Source of the DNA: Avibacterium avium
GTDB taxonomy: Bacteria; Pseudomonadota; Gammaproteobacteria; Enterobacterales; Pasteurellaceae
Direction of reading: 5' to 3'
Assembly (NCBI RefSeq): GCF_900454535.1
Contig: NZ_UGSP01000001.1
Location: 927,501 to 991,500 of the forward strand
Length of the DNA stretch: 64,000 nucleotides
The notes under the pieces were generated by a model that was given only the letters and a program-made list of their open reading frames with translations, did no database searches and was not told the origin of the DNA. Every line of letters starts with the position of its first letter. Within the stretch, counting starts at the first letter, position 1. A program made the position numbers and the translations under genes. Below, one piece after another: positions 15,251-22,939 of the stretch.

Positions 15251-15607
15251 ATGAAAACATCAATTCAACATACCCACTGGCAATTAGCCCCCATTGATGT
15301 CGCCACCATACAAGGTGAAGATGATTTACATCAGTGTATTCTCAATATTCTGTCTACCCGAAAAGGCAGTGACGTACTTCGCCCTGATTTTGGCTCCGAC
15401 CATTTCGATTATATCGACCAACCTGAAGATATTGCGATCCCTAATATTGTGCGAGAAGTCTTTACCGCAATTGATAAATGGGAAAAACGTGTCGTGGTAC
15501 AAGAAGTTATCATCACAGGCGAAGCCCCTGAATTTCATTTTTCAGTGAAATGGTGTGTTGCAGAAGATGTGGCTCGTCAAATTTATGCAACGGAGTATCA
15601 ACTATGA
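15251..15607 (+). CDS. Baseplate wedge protein W (gp25-like)
   Basis: 118 residues, the usual length for the GPW/gp25 family. The signature is clear: EDDLHQCILNILSTRKGSDVLRPDFGSDHFDYIDQP, with the R-P-x-F-G-S core. It joins gpJ to form the inner baseplate around the hub. The ATG at 15251 lacks a good ribosome site. The stop overlaps the gpJ start (ATGA). Confidence 0.9.
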   Translation: MKTSIQHTHWQLAPIDVATIQGEDDLHQCILNILSTRKGSDVLRPDFGSDHFDYIDQPEDIAIPNIVREVFTAIDKWEKRVVVQEVIITGEAPEFHFSVKWCVAEDVARQIYATEYQL

Positions 15608-16716
15608 TCGCACATCCTGAAGAAATCCAAATTGTTGATGAAGATGTGTCAAAAATCCTTGCTGATTGTATTGCACAATATGAAGAACGGACAGGCAAAA
15701 CCTTACAGCCAGCACATATTGAACGGTTGCTGATCAATTTATATGCCTACCGCGAATTACTTATGCGAAAAGGTATTAACGAAGCCTTTCGCCAAACCTT
15801 TCCGCAGACAGCAACCGGACAAGCCTTGGATTTATGTGGTGAACAAATGGGCTGTATCCGCCTTGCGGCACAACCTGCCGAAACTACGTTGCGTTTTCGT
15901 GTAGAAGAAACGGAGCACGATGAAATCGTCATTCCAGCAGGCACGACAGTGCGTGCAACAGAAACACTTTATTTCTCCACCAAAACAGAAACCGTTATTT
16001 CGAAATTTGCCAGTTTTGTTGATGTAGTTGCTATCGCAAATCTAACAGGTGAGGCAGGTAATGGCTGGGAAGCGGGAAGGGTAAAAAACCTTGAAAGCCC
16101 TATTGCCTATCAAGGCACATTAACTGTTAGCAATATAGATGAAACCGATGGTGGCGTTTCTGAAGAAAGTGATGAAGACTACCGAAAACGTATTTTACTT
16201 GCCCCCGAAGCTTTTACTGTTTGTGGCACTTTTGAAGCCTATGAATATCACGCACGTAGTGTAAGCCATTTTATCAATGATGTAGCAGTGCAGCGACCTA
16301 AAGCAGGCACAGTCAAAGTTACTTTACTCACCAAACGTGGTATTCCTCAACCGCTCTTAGTGGAAAAGGTAAATCACTATTTGAGTGCAGATAAGCGCCG
16401 ACCGCTTAATGATACAGTGATTGTCGCCCCAGCAGAAAAGGTAAGCTACAACATCATTGCAAATTTAGATCTTTATATCACCGCAAATCAAACCGAAACC
16501 AAAGCTCGTGCATTCAAAGCAATTCAGGAGTTTATTTCTGCTAACCCATTCAAATTAGGGGTAGATATTGTGCCATTAAGTATTGCAGCTGCACTCAAAG
16601 TATCAGGCGTGTATAACGTAGAAATTGTGGAGCCTACCCTTACCGAAGTGCTGAAACATCAGTGGGCGGTATGCGAAGGGATCACCCTCAATATTGTGGG
16701 AGAAAGTAATGGCTAA
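15604..16716 (+). CDS. Baseplate wedge protein J
   Basis: 370 residues from ATG 15604, which overlaps the W stop by 4 nt (ATGA); a longer TTG frame is unlikely. Baseplate_J family features: the LYAYRELLMRKGINEAFRQTFPQTATGQALDLCGEQMGCIRL opening, the VIPAGTTVRATETLYFSTK beta segment and DGGVSEESDEDYRKRILLAPEAF. The protein forms the wedge of the baseplate and undergoes the change that triggers contraction. Confidence 0.9.
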   Translation: MIAHPEEIQIVDEDVSKILADCIAQYEERTGKTLQPAHIERLLINLYAYRELLMRKGINEAFRQTFPQTATGQALDLCGEQMGCIRLAAQPAETTLRFRVEETEHDEIVIPAGTTVRATETLYFSTKTETVISKFASFVDVVAIANLTGEAGNGWEAGRVKNLESPIAYQGTLTVSNIDETDGGVSEESDEDYRKRILLAPEAFTVCGTFEAYEYHARSVSHFINDVAVQRPKAGTVKVTLLTKRGIPQPLLVEKVNHYLSADKRRPLNDTVIVAPAEKVSYNIIANLDLYITANQTETKARAFKAIQEFISANPFKLGVDIVPLSIAAALKVSGVYNVEIVEPTLTEVLKHQWAVCEGITLNIVGESNG

Positions 16717-17287
16717 ACTGCAATACCCAGACATCATTCGTCAAGATCTCAAGTTCATTGTTTTGGCTGATTTATCTAACCGTTTTGACGAGTTGGATAA
16801 ATCGCAAATTATGACCTCAATTATTGAGCTAGTAGATGATAAATACATTGAATTGCTAGCAGAAAAATGGAGTGTGACAGGCTACGACGGCTATTTGCTT
16901 GCCGATGATGTAAAAGCCAAACGCACTTTAATTAGCTCCGCTGTGGAGTTGCATAAATACAAAGGTACGCCTTGGGCGGTGAAAGAAATTTGTAAAAAAC
17001 TAGGGCTAGGTAATGTAGAAATCATTGAACGTCTTGCTAAGCAATTTCATGAAGGGGTAATTACTCGCAATGGCATCTATTTCCATGGCGATGATAACCG
17101 CTGGGCACAATACCGCATTCTGCTTAATGATGTGATTACTTATGCTGAAGCTAAAGTTGCTCGCCAAACAATTGAACGATTTGCCCCAGCTCGCAGTGAA
17201 CTTATCGCACTTGATTTTAGAAAATACGCTTTTTTACACAACAACACATTAACTCGCAACGGCACTTATAGTCGTGGTGCGGCATAA
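16709..17287 (+). CDS. Tail protein I (baseplate-fibre connector)
   Basis: 192 residues from ATG 16709, with GGGAGAAAG upstream and an 8-nt overlap with gpJ. The P2 gpI family pattern is visible: PDIIRQDLKFIVLADLSNRF, LLAEKWSVTGYDGYLLADD, RTLISSAVELHKYKGTPWAVKEICKKLGLG. It links the wedge to the tail fibre. The C-terminal NGTYSRGAA tail is typical. Confidence 0.9.
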   Translation: MAKLQYPDIIRQDLKFIVLADLSNRFDELDKSQIMTSIIELVDDKYIELLAEKWSVTGYDGYLLADDVKAKRTLISSAVELHKYKGTPWAVKEICKKLGLGNVEIIERLAKQFHEGVITRNGIYFHGDDNRWAQYRILLNDVITYAEAKVARQTIERFAPARSELIALDFRKYAFLHNNTLTRNGTYSRGAA

Positions 17288-17298
17288 GAGAGGATAAG

Positions 17299-19146
17299 AT
17301 GACGACTTTAACAAAAGACGATTTTTTACCAGAACAACCCATTTGGGAAGATGGCGTTTATATGCTGAAAGAAACCGACCCTGTACTTGGAGGTCCAACA
17401 GGTGTTGATAATTTACCTTTAAAACATTTAGCAAACCGCACGCTATTCTTAAAAGGCGAAATGGAGAAGGTTGGCGAGCAAAATAAAAATGCTTTCAGAG
17501 AACTTGCTAAAGCTGATGGCTTTCGTTTTATCGGTCAAGCTGAAAGTATCGAACAACTCCGCACTATCCGCCCAACTGAACATGGTCAGCGTATTTTAGT
17601 TAAATCCTACTATGTAGGAGGTACAACAGGTGGTGGAGAGTTTGTTGCAGATTTACAAGACCTAATTACGCCTGATGACGGTGGCACTTGTTTTGTGGTG
17701 CCGGATAATGGCGGTCGCTGGAAACGTATTAAACATACCTCACTGTTTGATTACGGTATTATCGGGGATGGGCAAATAAATGATACATCTGCGTTTAATC
17801 GATTGGAGCAATACTCAAAGCTAATTTATGTTGATTTACAAGGTAAATCTTATCAAGTAGACAAAACACCACGCAATAAAATTTATTTTAATGGTACTTT
17901 TTTGTGCAACGACCAATCTCTGTCATTAGGTCAAGCCAATATGCTTGACAATGATATTTTGGTCACTGTAGGCGATGGAGGGGATTTTGGCACAATCAAT
18001 CAAGCAATTACTTACTTAGTCGATAATTTTAGTCATAAAAAGCACAAAGTCGGAGATAGTACACACTCGTCTCGTTATGCTCCCGATGCTTTATCGGCGA
18101 CTATTAAGCTGTTAAGCGGCTTTACAATGCGTGAGCAAGTCATTATTCGACAGTCTCAACTTGGCTGGATCAATCTCGTCTCGGAAGATCAAGAGGTTGT
18201 AATTAACCGAGCATCTTTAATTAAATCTGCTTATTTTGAAGGGACGAGTTCCGAGATGTTTCCTGCTTTTTATGCTGGGGACAATGCGGAACAATTGTTA
18301 ATTGCTTGTAAATTCCGAATGGATAATACAGGTGATGGAACAAATAGACACGGCTATGTCTGCAATCGTAATTCGAGGGGGCATATTTGGAGCAATTGTG
18401 GGATTAACAATGCAGGAGGTTATGGCTGTTTCGCACGGGAAGGCAGCTCTATTAGCTGCCGAATAACGTATTTTGAAAACGCGGGTAAAAGTGGTTATGC
18501 CGCGGCTAGTGCATCGTCTGTTAATGCTCAAGGAGGTCGATGTTCTGGGTCGTTTGATGGTGCATCTGCTTTTGGCGCATCAACTTTAAATTTTGAGCGT
18601 GGTGAGGCAAATAACTGCCGTAACGATGCCGTGGTCTCACTATCATCAAGTAATGTTGGCTGTGATTACGCAGAATTAAATAATGCTGGGCGTTATGGTA
18701 TTCGCGCGCAAGATGGAGGCTCAGTGGGTGGGTATCAGCCGAATATTAAAAACAGCGCGAATACAGCAATTAATTGTATTAGTGGTTATGTATCGACAAC
18801 TAGAGCTAATCTCTCGGGGACAAAAATAGGGGTGTCTGCGGATCGGGGAGGTAAAGTAAATATCCCACAATCCACTATTATTTGTTTATCCAGAGGGGTG
18901 CACGGTAAAAACGGCTCTCAAATCGATGCATCTGACAGTACTATCCGAGGCAGTGAGTTTTCGGTTAATGCGAATTTCGGCTCAAGTATTTGCGTAACCA
19001 ACTCAGATTGTCGAGCTGATGGTGTGTCTGAGGCTAGCAAGGATTTGCAGGCGTCAAATGGCAGTTTTATCAGTGCTAAAAATGCACAAGGCGGAACAAA
19101 TACACCAATTAACCAGTTTGGCGAAAACGGCGCGATTTTCAAATGA
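17299..19146 (+). CDS. Tail fibre/tailspike protein with beta-helix
   Basis: 615 residues. The N-terminal 75 residues (DDFLPEQPIWEDGVYMLKETDPVLGG...LPLKHLANRTLFLKGEME) are the P2-type attachment domain that follows gpI in many phages. Residues ~210-600 consist of short strands with periodic Gly, Asn and Ser (GHIWSNCGINNAGGYGCFAREG...), as in right-handed parallel beta-helix spikes. Whether it cuts polysaccharide is not visible. It determines host range. No fibre chaperone gene follows in the usual place. The stop overlaps the next ATG. Confidence 0.85.
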   Translation: MTTLTKDDFLPEQPIWEDGVYMLKETDPVLGGPTGVDNLPLKHLANRTLFLKGEMEKVGEQNKNAFRELAKADGFRFIGQAESIEQLRTIRPTEHGQRILVKSYYVGGTTGGGEFVADLQDLITPDDGGTCFVVPDNGGRWKRIKHTSLFDYGIIGDGQINDTSAFNRLEQYSKLIYVDLQGKSYQVDKTPRNKIYFNGTFLCNDQSLSLGQANMLDNDILVTVGDGGDFGTINQAITYLVDNFSHKKHKVGDSTHSSRYAPDALSATIKLLSGFTMREQVIIRQSQLGWINLVSEDQEVVINRASLIKSAYFEGTSSEMFPAFYAGDNAEQLLIACKFRMDNTGDGTNRHGYVCNRNSRGHIWSNCGINNAGGYGCFAREGSSISCRITYFENAGKSGYAAASASSVNAQGGRCSGSFDGASAFGASTLNFERGEANNCRNDAVVSLSSSNVGCDYAELNNAGRYGIRAQDGGSVGGYQPNIKNSANTAINCISGYVSTTRANLSGTKIGVSADRGGKVNIPQSTIICLSRGVHGKNGSQIDASDSTIRGSEFSVNANFGSSICVTNSDCRADGVSEASKDLQASNGSFISAKNAQGGTNTPINQFGENGAIFK

Positions 19147-19388
19147 GAAAAAAGACAAAACACTACTGTACAGGCTGGCTCAACGCTCCAGCCAGCATCA
19201 ACAGCTGCTGCCACCAACACGACCGCGACTATGGCATCCACGGCACAGTCAGCCGAAAAGATGCCGACAAGCGGTTAAGGAATTGCCTAATGTTACAAGG
19301 GCATCCGATTAAGGCATGGATATTTTGGGTGATAGTACGATTATTAGGTTGGATATTTTATAAGAAAAACAAACTTCCGAAAGTTTAA
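19143..19388 (+). CDS. Small protein with PLA2/DUF1353-like HDxxY-ADxxL motif and a C-terminal membrane segment
   Basis: 81 residues, overlapping the tail fibre by 4 nt (ATGA). The central SCCHQHDRDYGIHG and KDADKRLRNCL motifs resemble the catalytic His-Asp pair and following Asp of small phospholipase A2-type domains (HDxxY...AD), also seen in DUF1353-type phage proteins. Residues ~56-73 form a hydrophobic segment (IKAWIFWVIVRLLGWIFY). Coupling to the fibre gene suggests a late role at the tail tip or in lysis. Activity is inference; an Apl-type uptake 9-mer lies at 19267-19275. Confidence 0.6.
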   Translation: MRKKTKHYCTGWLNAPASINSCCHQHDRDYGIHGTVSRKDADKRLRNCLMLQGHPIKAWIFWVIVRLLGWIFYKKNKLPKV

Positions 19389-19398
19389 ACATATAAAT

Positions 19399-19460
19399 AA
19401 GCCATTAAAACAACGAAAAAATCTTAATGTTTTATTTTCGCAGTTTTAATGGCTTTTTTT
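19399..19460 (+). terminator. Long intrinsic terminator at the end of the late operon
   Basis: AAGCCATTAAAAC (19399-19411) pairs with GTTTTAATGGCTT (19443-19455), with an inner CGAAAA/TTTTCG helix, followed by a run of T. Its right part overlaps the first of the two end repeats of the prophage. Confidence 0.75.
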
Positions 19461-19482
19461 CGCAGTTTTTTTGGTCGTTACA
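19435..19482. mobile_element. Predicted right end of the prophage with two transposase-site-like repeats
   Basis: TTTTCGCAGTTTT occurs at 19435-19447 and again at 19457-19469, exactly 22 bp apart, the spacing of R2 and R1 in phage Mu. The outer copy continues to GGTCGTTACA, and the 3' CA at 19481-19482 fits the TG...CA termini of Mu-type elements. Mu's own right end also has a CG followed by a T-run and ends in CGCTTCA. The next 5 bases (19483-19487) would be one copy of the target duplication; the other is outside the window. Confidence 0.55.
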
Positions 19483-19530
19483 TATGGCACGCCAACGGGG
19501 GAATAAACTACTGAAAATCCGCACACTACA

Positions 19531-19558
19531 TTGAAATAAAAAAACTTGACTATATAAT
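19531..19558 (+). promoter_or_regulatory. Sigma-70 promoter for the acidic protein gene
   Basis: TTGAAA (19531-19536), 16-nt spacer, TATAAT (19553-19558), followed by AGGAGA ahead of ATG 19592. Confidence 0.65.
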
Positions 19559-19591
19559 ATAATTCACTTTTTTATTTTAGGAGATCATATT

Positions 19592-19951
19592 ATGAGCAAA
19601 GCTAAAACTTTAAGCGAAGCTGCTGAACGTTTCGGTCTATCTAAGACGGATGAGGTACAAGCACTGATTGATGCTATAGTTGATGTCGGTCATTCCCCTG
19701 AGGTTTATCATAGACATGATGATTTTTTAGGACTAGATGGAGATATTTCACAAGAGCTAAAAGAAATGTCCATTGCACAAGCTGATGAAACTAACAATGA
19801 TGAAACTAACAATGATGAATGTAGCAGAATTTTAGATGAAGCTAATACTGTTTATACCCTAAGCGAGAAAGAGTTATCCGATGATGAACGTGAAGATTAT
19901 GAGCAAGAACAAGATGATATAGAGAGCTTTGTAGAAAACATAAACAAATAA
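19592..19951 (+). CDS. Small acidic protein of unknown function
   Basis: 119 residues; I do not recognise it. ATG 19592 has AGGAGATCATATT upstream and a good promoter. Residues 1-60 include a short helical start (KAKTLSEAAERFGLSKTDEVQALIDAIVDVG); the second half is very rich in Asp and Glu and contains a repeat: 15-bp units GATGAAACTAACAAT at 19784-19798 and 19799-19813 plus a part copy, giving DETNN twice. The charge pattern recalls DNA-mimic or chaperone-like small proteins, but nothing supports a specific role. It lies just outside the predicted prophage end, convergent with eptA. Confidence 0.7.
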   Translation: MSKAKTLSEAAERFGLSKTDEVQALIDAIVDVGHSPEVYHRHDDFLGLDGDISQELKEMSIAQADETNNDETNNDECSRILDEANTVYTLSEKELSDDEREDYEQEQDDIESFVENINK

Positions 19952-19960
19952 ATCTAAGTT

Positions 19961-20030
19961 AAAAAGCGAGAAAATGTAATACTATTTCTGTAAATGAAAG
20001 AAAGGATGATTACATTTATCTCGCTTTTTT
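19961..20030. terminator. Bidirectional terminator between the acidic gene and eptA
   Basis: AAAAAGCGAG with AAAATGTAAT (19961-19980) pairs with ATTACATTT...CTCGCTTTTT (20009-20029) with a small bulge. It overlaps the last codons of eptA. Confidence 0.6.
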
Positions 20031-21623
20031 TGTTGCTGTTATGTCGTGCGGGTTTATTAAATTCATATCCATCATTCCAATCACGGTGCTAAATAAATTG
20101 TCGTGGGAATAATGTTGGGCGCTGGCATTGTTGCGCAGGCAGTCTAAATCCACACCTTCATTTTGCTGCCAGGTTTTAGAGAACCAAAAGAACATCGGCA
20201 CTTTGGTTTGATAATCTGGCGCGATAGCATAAGGCGTGCCATGCAGATAAATGCCGTCCTCACCAAGGGATTCACCGTGATCTGACACATAATATACCGC
20301 ACTTTCTAAATCATCACGGTGTTCCAATTTTTGGATCACTTGATCAAGGAAATTATCAATATACAAAATACCGTTATCGTAAGTATTCACTAATTGTTCG
20401 TTGCTACAAGTTTGAATTTCGTTGGTATCGCAAGTTGGCACAAACTTTTTAAATTCAGGCGTGTAGCGTTCGTAATAGGTTGGTCCGTGGCTGCCGATGG
20501 TATGCAGAATCAGCACCGTATCTTTTTGGCTTTCATTAAGAATTTTGTCGAAATCTTTTAATAAAATCTCATCTAAACATTCGCCGTCTGTACAGTATTC
20601 TGGCGTTTTCATATCCGTGATCTCATTCGGCACACGCAAGCAAACGCCTTTGCAATCGCTGTTATTATCCAGCCAAAAAATATTCACGTCCGCACGTTGT
20701 AGCACATCAAGCAAATTATCCATTTTTTGTGCTTTGCCGCCATTGTATTGGGCTTGGGTGAGATAAGAGAACATACAAGGTACGGAAATGGCAGTTGATG
20801 TGCCACAGCTGGAAACGTCCGTAAAATTGATGATGTCTTTGCCACGCGCTGCCAGTTTTGGGGTGGTTTGGCGAGCATAACCATTTAGCCCCCAGTTTTG
20901 CGCACGCGTGGTTTCGCCCACCACAATCACGGTGAAATGGCGATATTCATCAGGTTTGGCTTGTTGCGCATCTAAGCCGATTTGCTCATAAGGACGATTG
21001 GCTTCACGCACGCGTTTCACTTTATTCACGCCGGCACTAATAAAATTAGACGGCACAATTAAATTCACCACAGGTTTATTGTTGCGTACAAAGGCGGCGT
21101 AATCTTGATAAAAACCTTTAGAAATCCCCCAAATCACCACACTAGAAAGGGCGATCAAGCCCACGCGTAAACCCAGTTCTTTCCACCAAGTGCGATAATC
21201 CACTTTCACCATAATGTATAAAATGGCAGGTAACACGCCAAACACGGCGATCCAAGTGAGATATTGCCAAGTGAGCATACGAACACTTTCCGCTGGCGTG
21301 GTTTGCAGCACATTTTCGAGCATATCCGTGGTGAAATGCACGTCATAAAATAAGGCTTGATAGCCAATAGCGGCGCTAATAATCAGCAACAGCGGAATAA
21401 TCACTTTGTGCAAAATAGGCAAAGCAAAAAGCTGAAAAACCGCATTTAGCGTAAAGAAAATAAAGACGGGAACGGTGAGAAGAAAATAATCTTCAGGCTG
21501 CCCTAAAAATGGGTGTAGCGCCCATACTTTTTTATAAAAAGGAAAATTTAGCACTAAGGTAAAATAAAGCGCAACCAGTGCAATTAATGTTGCGCTTTTC
21601 AATTTAAAGCGAGAAAAAAGCAT
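20016..21623 (-). CDS. eptA: Lipid A phosphoethanolamine transferase
   Basis: 535 residues, typical EptA/MCR family length. It transfers phosphoethanolamine from phosphatidylethanolamine to lipid A in the periplasm, which lowers surface charge and polymyxin binding. Five hydrophobic segments lie in residues 1-165, followed by the sulfatase-like domain. Key residues visible: Glu237 (VVGETTR), nucleophile Thr277 in SCGTSTAIS with the Cys273-Cys283 pair, His379 (GSHGP), Asp448-His449 (SDHGESLGE) and His461. Upstream is ubiG (83-nt gap), probably cotranscribed. The gap can fold into a branched leader that includes the ribosome site. Chromosomal synteny argues against recent acquisition. Confidence 0.9.
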   Translation of the reverse strand: MLFSRFKLKSATLIALVALYFTLVLNFPFYKKVWALHPFLGQPEDYFLLTVPVFIFFTLNAVFQLFALPILHKVIIPLLLIISAAIGYQALFYDVHFTTDMLENVLQTTPAESVRMLTWQYLTWIAVFGVLPAILYIMVKVDYRTWWKELGLRVGLIALSSVVIWGISKGFYQDYAAFVRNNKPVVNLIVPSNFISAGVNKVKRVREANRPYEQIGLDAQQAKPDEYRHFTVIVVGETTRAQNWGLNGYARQTTPKLAARGKDIINFTDVSSCGTSTAISVPCMFSYLTQAQYNGGKAQKMDNLLDVLQRADVNIFWLDNNSDCKGVCLRVPNEITDMKTPEYCTDGECLDEILLKDFDKILNESQKDTVLILHTIGSHGPTYYERYTPEFKKFVPTCDTNEIQTCSNEQLVNTYDNGILYIDNFLDQVIQKLEHRDDLESAVYYVSDHGESLGEDGIYLHGTPYAIAPDYQTKVPMFFWFSKTWQQNEGVDLDCLRNNASAQHYSHDNLFSTVIGMMDMNLINPHDITATKKAR

Positions 21624-21628
21624 AAAGG

Positions 21629-21702
21629 TATATCCTAAACATAATAAATAATCCTAAGCTTTGTCATTAGGATAATAAGAAAGTTCTTATGAATAGGATA
21701 TA
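21629..21702 (-). promoter_or_regulatory. Branched leader RNA candidate upstream of eptA
   Basis: Between the ubiG stop and the eptA start, TATATCCTA (21629-21637) faces TAGGATATA (21694-21702), enclosing two hairpins: ATCCTAA/TTAGGAT (21651-21673) and ATAAGAA/TTCTTAT (21675-21690). On the minus strand, the AGGA just before the eptA start codon is in the outer stem, so folding would hide the likely ribosome site. It may instead act as the ubiG 3' end. Confidence 0.45.
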
Positions 21703-21706
21703 TCCA

Positions 21707-22420
21707 TTATTTTACCCCTTTAAAGGTAGCCATATAATTAGCGCTTACGTCCTGATTTAATTTAAATGTTCCTGTTAGTGGATTATAGTGATAGCCCACC
21801 ATATTCACACATTCTAACTTTGCTTCGTCCGTCCACGCCAAAAGTTCAGCAGGCTTGATAAATTTTTCGTAATCGTGCGTGCCTTTTGGTAGCATTTTTA
21901 ATACATATTCCGCACCGATGATCACTAAAGCCCAAGCTTTCAAGGTGCGATTAATGGTGGAAAAAAATAGCACGCCATCGGGTTTTAACAAGGCTTTGCA
22001 GGCATTGATGATCGAACTGGGATCGGGAACGTGTTCTAGCATTTCCATACAGGTGATCACGTCAAATTTTTCCCCACCAAGTGCGGTGTGTTTTTGCAGA
22101 AAATTTTCTACTGTGGTTTGTTGATAATCAATGCTTAAACCGCTTTCTTGTGCGTGTAATTTCGCTACTTCAAGGGGCGCGGTGGTCATATCAATACCTG
22201 TTACTTGCGCCCCTTGTTTTGCCATTGCTTCCGCTAAAATACCGCCTCCGCAGCCCACATCTAGCACATTTTTGCCAAACAATCCCTCCGCGTGCTGACA
22301 AATATAGTCTAAACGCACTGGATTTAAACGGTGAATCGGCTTGAAATCCCCTTCAGGATCCCACCAAGTGTTAGCCATTTTTTCAAATTTTTCGAGTTCT
22401 TGTTGGTCGATGTTTTGCAT
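21707..22420 (-). CDS. ubiG: Ubiquinone biosynthesis O-methyltransferase
   Basis: 237 residues, close to E. coli UbiG (240). It uses S-adenosylmethionine to methylate both hydroxyls of the ubiquinone head group. The opening [40 protein letters not shown] is diagnostic, followed by SAM motif [17 protein letters not shown] (about residue 56) and [23 protein letters not shown] precedes the start. It heads a probable ubiG-eptA transcript. Confidence 0.95.
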   Translation of the reverse strand: MQNIDQQELEKFEKMANTWWDPEGDFKPIHRLNPVRLDYICQHAEGLFGKNVLDVGCGGGILAEAMAKQGAQVTGIDMTTAPLEVAKLHAQESGLSIDYQQTTVENFLQKHTALGGEKFDVITCMEMLEHVPDPSSIINACKALLKPDGVLFFSTINRTLKAWALVIIGAEYVLKMLPKGTHDYEKFIKPAELLAWTDEAKLECVNMVGYHYNPLTGTFKLNQDVSANYMATFKGVK

Positions 22421-22499
22421 TAGGTTGTTCTCTTATTTTTGGTTTTTATTATTTTAGCGTAAATTTTCTATCTTTTTTATTCTAGGGTAAATTTCTTTT

Positions 22500-22695
22500 T
22501 TCTTTGTGATTAATAACGAGTTTCGCTCGTTGAGCGACCCACTTTCTTTTGCTTGCTCAAAAGAAAGTAGGCAAAGAAAAAAACCGACTAAATTGCTGAT
22601 CTTCATTTTTAACAAATTTTCTTAACGAAAAGTAAGCCCATACTCGCTACGCTGCGTTCAGGCGTTACTTTTCTAAAAATTTGTTAAAAGTGAAG
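22500..22695 (-). repeat. Intergenic repeat unit, left copy, with 58-bp arm of a perfect inverted repeat (22625-22682)
   Basis: The 817-bp gap between ubiG and gyrA holds two inverted copies of a roughly 190-bp repeat. Bases 22625-22682 are exactly the reverse complement of 22949-23006. Outside this core the units remain similar: the ACTTTCTTTTG/CAAAAGAAAG and CGAGTTTCGCTCG parts here match, inverted, the stretch 23055-23125. Open frames in the gap come from the repeat and are not called as genes. Confidence 0.8.
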
Positions 22696-22748
22696 GCAAT
22701 TTACACGGGAGATGATAATACGCTTTCAATAGGTTGCACCTACCAATC

Positions 22749-22843
22749 CCCCTCTTTAGCAAAGAGGGGTTAGGGGAGATTTGTTCTTAACTTTACCACC
22801 TACGAGCCGTAGGTGGTTAGATAACACAGCCACGCTGTGGCTG
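22749..22843. repeat. Three consecutive perfect hairpins with 3-nt loops
   Basis: CCCCTCTTT-AGC-AAAGAGGGG (22749-22769), ACCACCTACG-AGC-CGTAGGTGGT (22795-22817) and CAGCCAC-GCT-GTGGCTG (22827-22843) lie in a row between the two inverted repeat units. Stems are perfect, sequences differ, and all loops are AGC or its complement. The hairpin at 1912-1930 in the prophage has the same design. Confidence 0.65.
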
Positions 22844-22939
22844 AGATAAGGGAATTTTCTTTGCACTTTCTAAAAATCCCAAAATTCCCACCGCACTTTA
22901 AAATTCGCCCTAACCCTATTCCCCGTCCAAACCGCCCGA

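Larger units (their letters stand above)
1..19482 (+). mobile_element. Mu-like transposable prophage, right (late) part
   Basis: A contiguous late operon region of a transposable prophage. Gene order is Mu-type for the head (terminase, gp29-type portal, gpF, gpG, gpI/Z, capsid, gp36, gp37) and P2-type for the contractile tail (FI, FII, E/E', T, U, X, D, V, W, J, I, H). The left part (repressor, transposase, lysis and early genes) lies outside the window. The right end is inferred from two transposase-site-like repeats and a terminal CA at 19481-19482; the first clear host gene in synteny is eptA. All genes look intact, so the prophage may be functional, but the missing left half cannot be judged. 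Confidence 0.85.

Noticed and set aside
20016-21623. Acquired mcr-type colistin resistance gene
   Set aside because: The gene follows ubiG in an ordinary chromosomal setting without mobile flanks; family motifs are shared by intrinsic EptA proteins.
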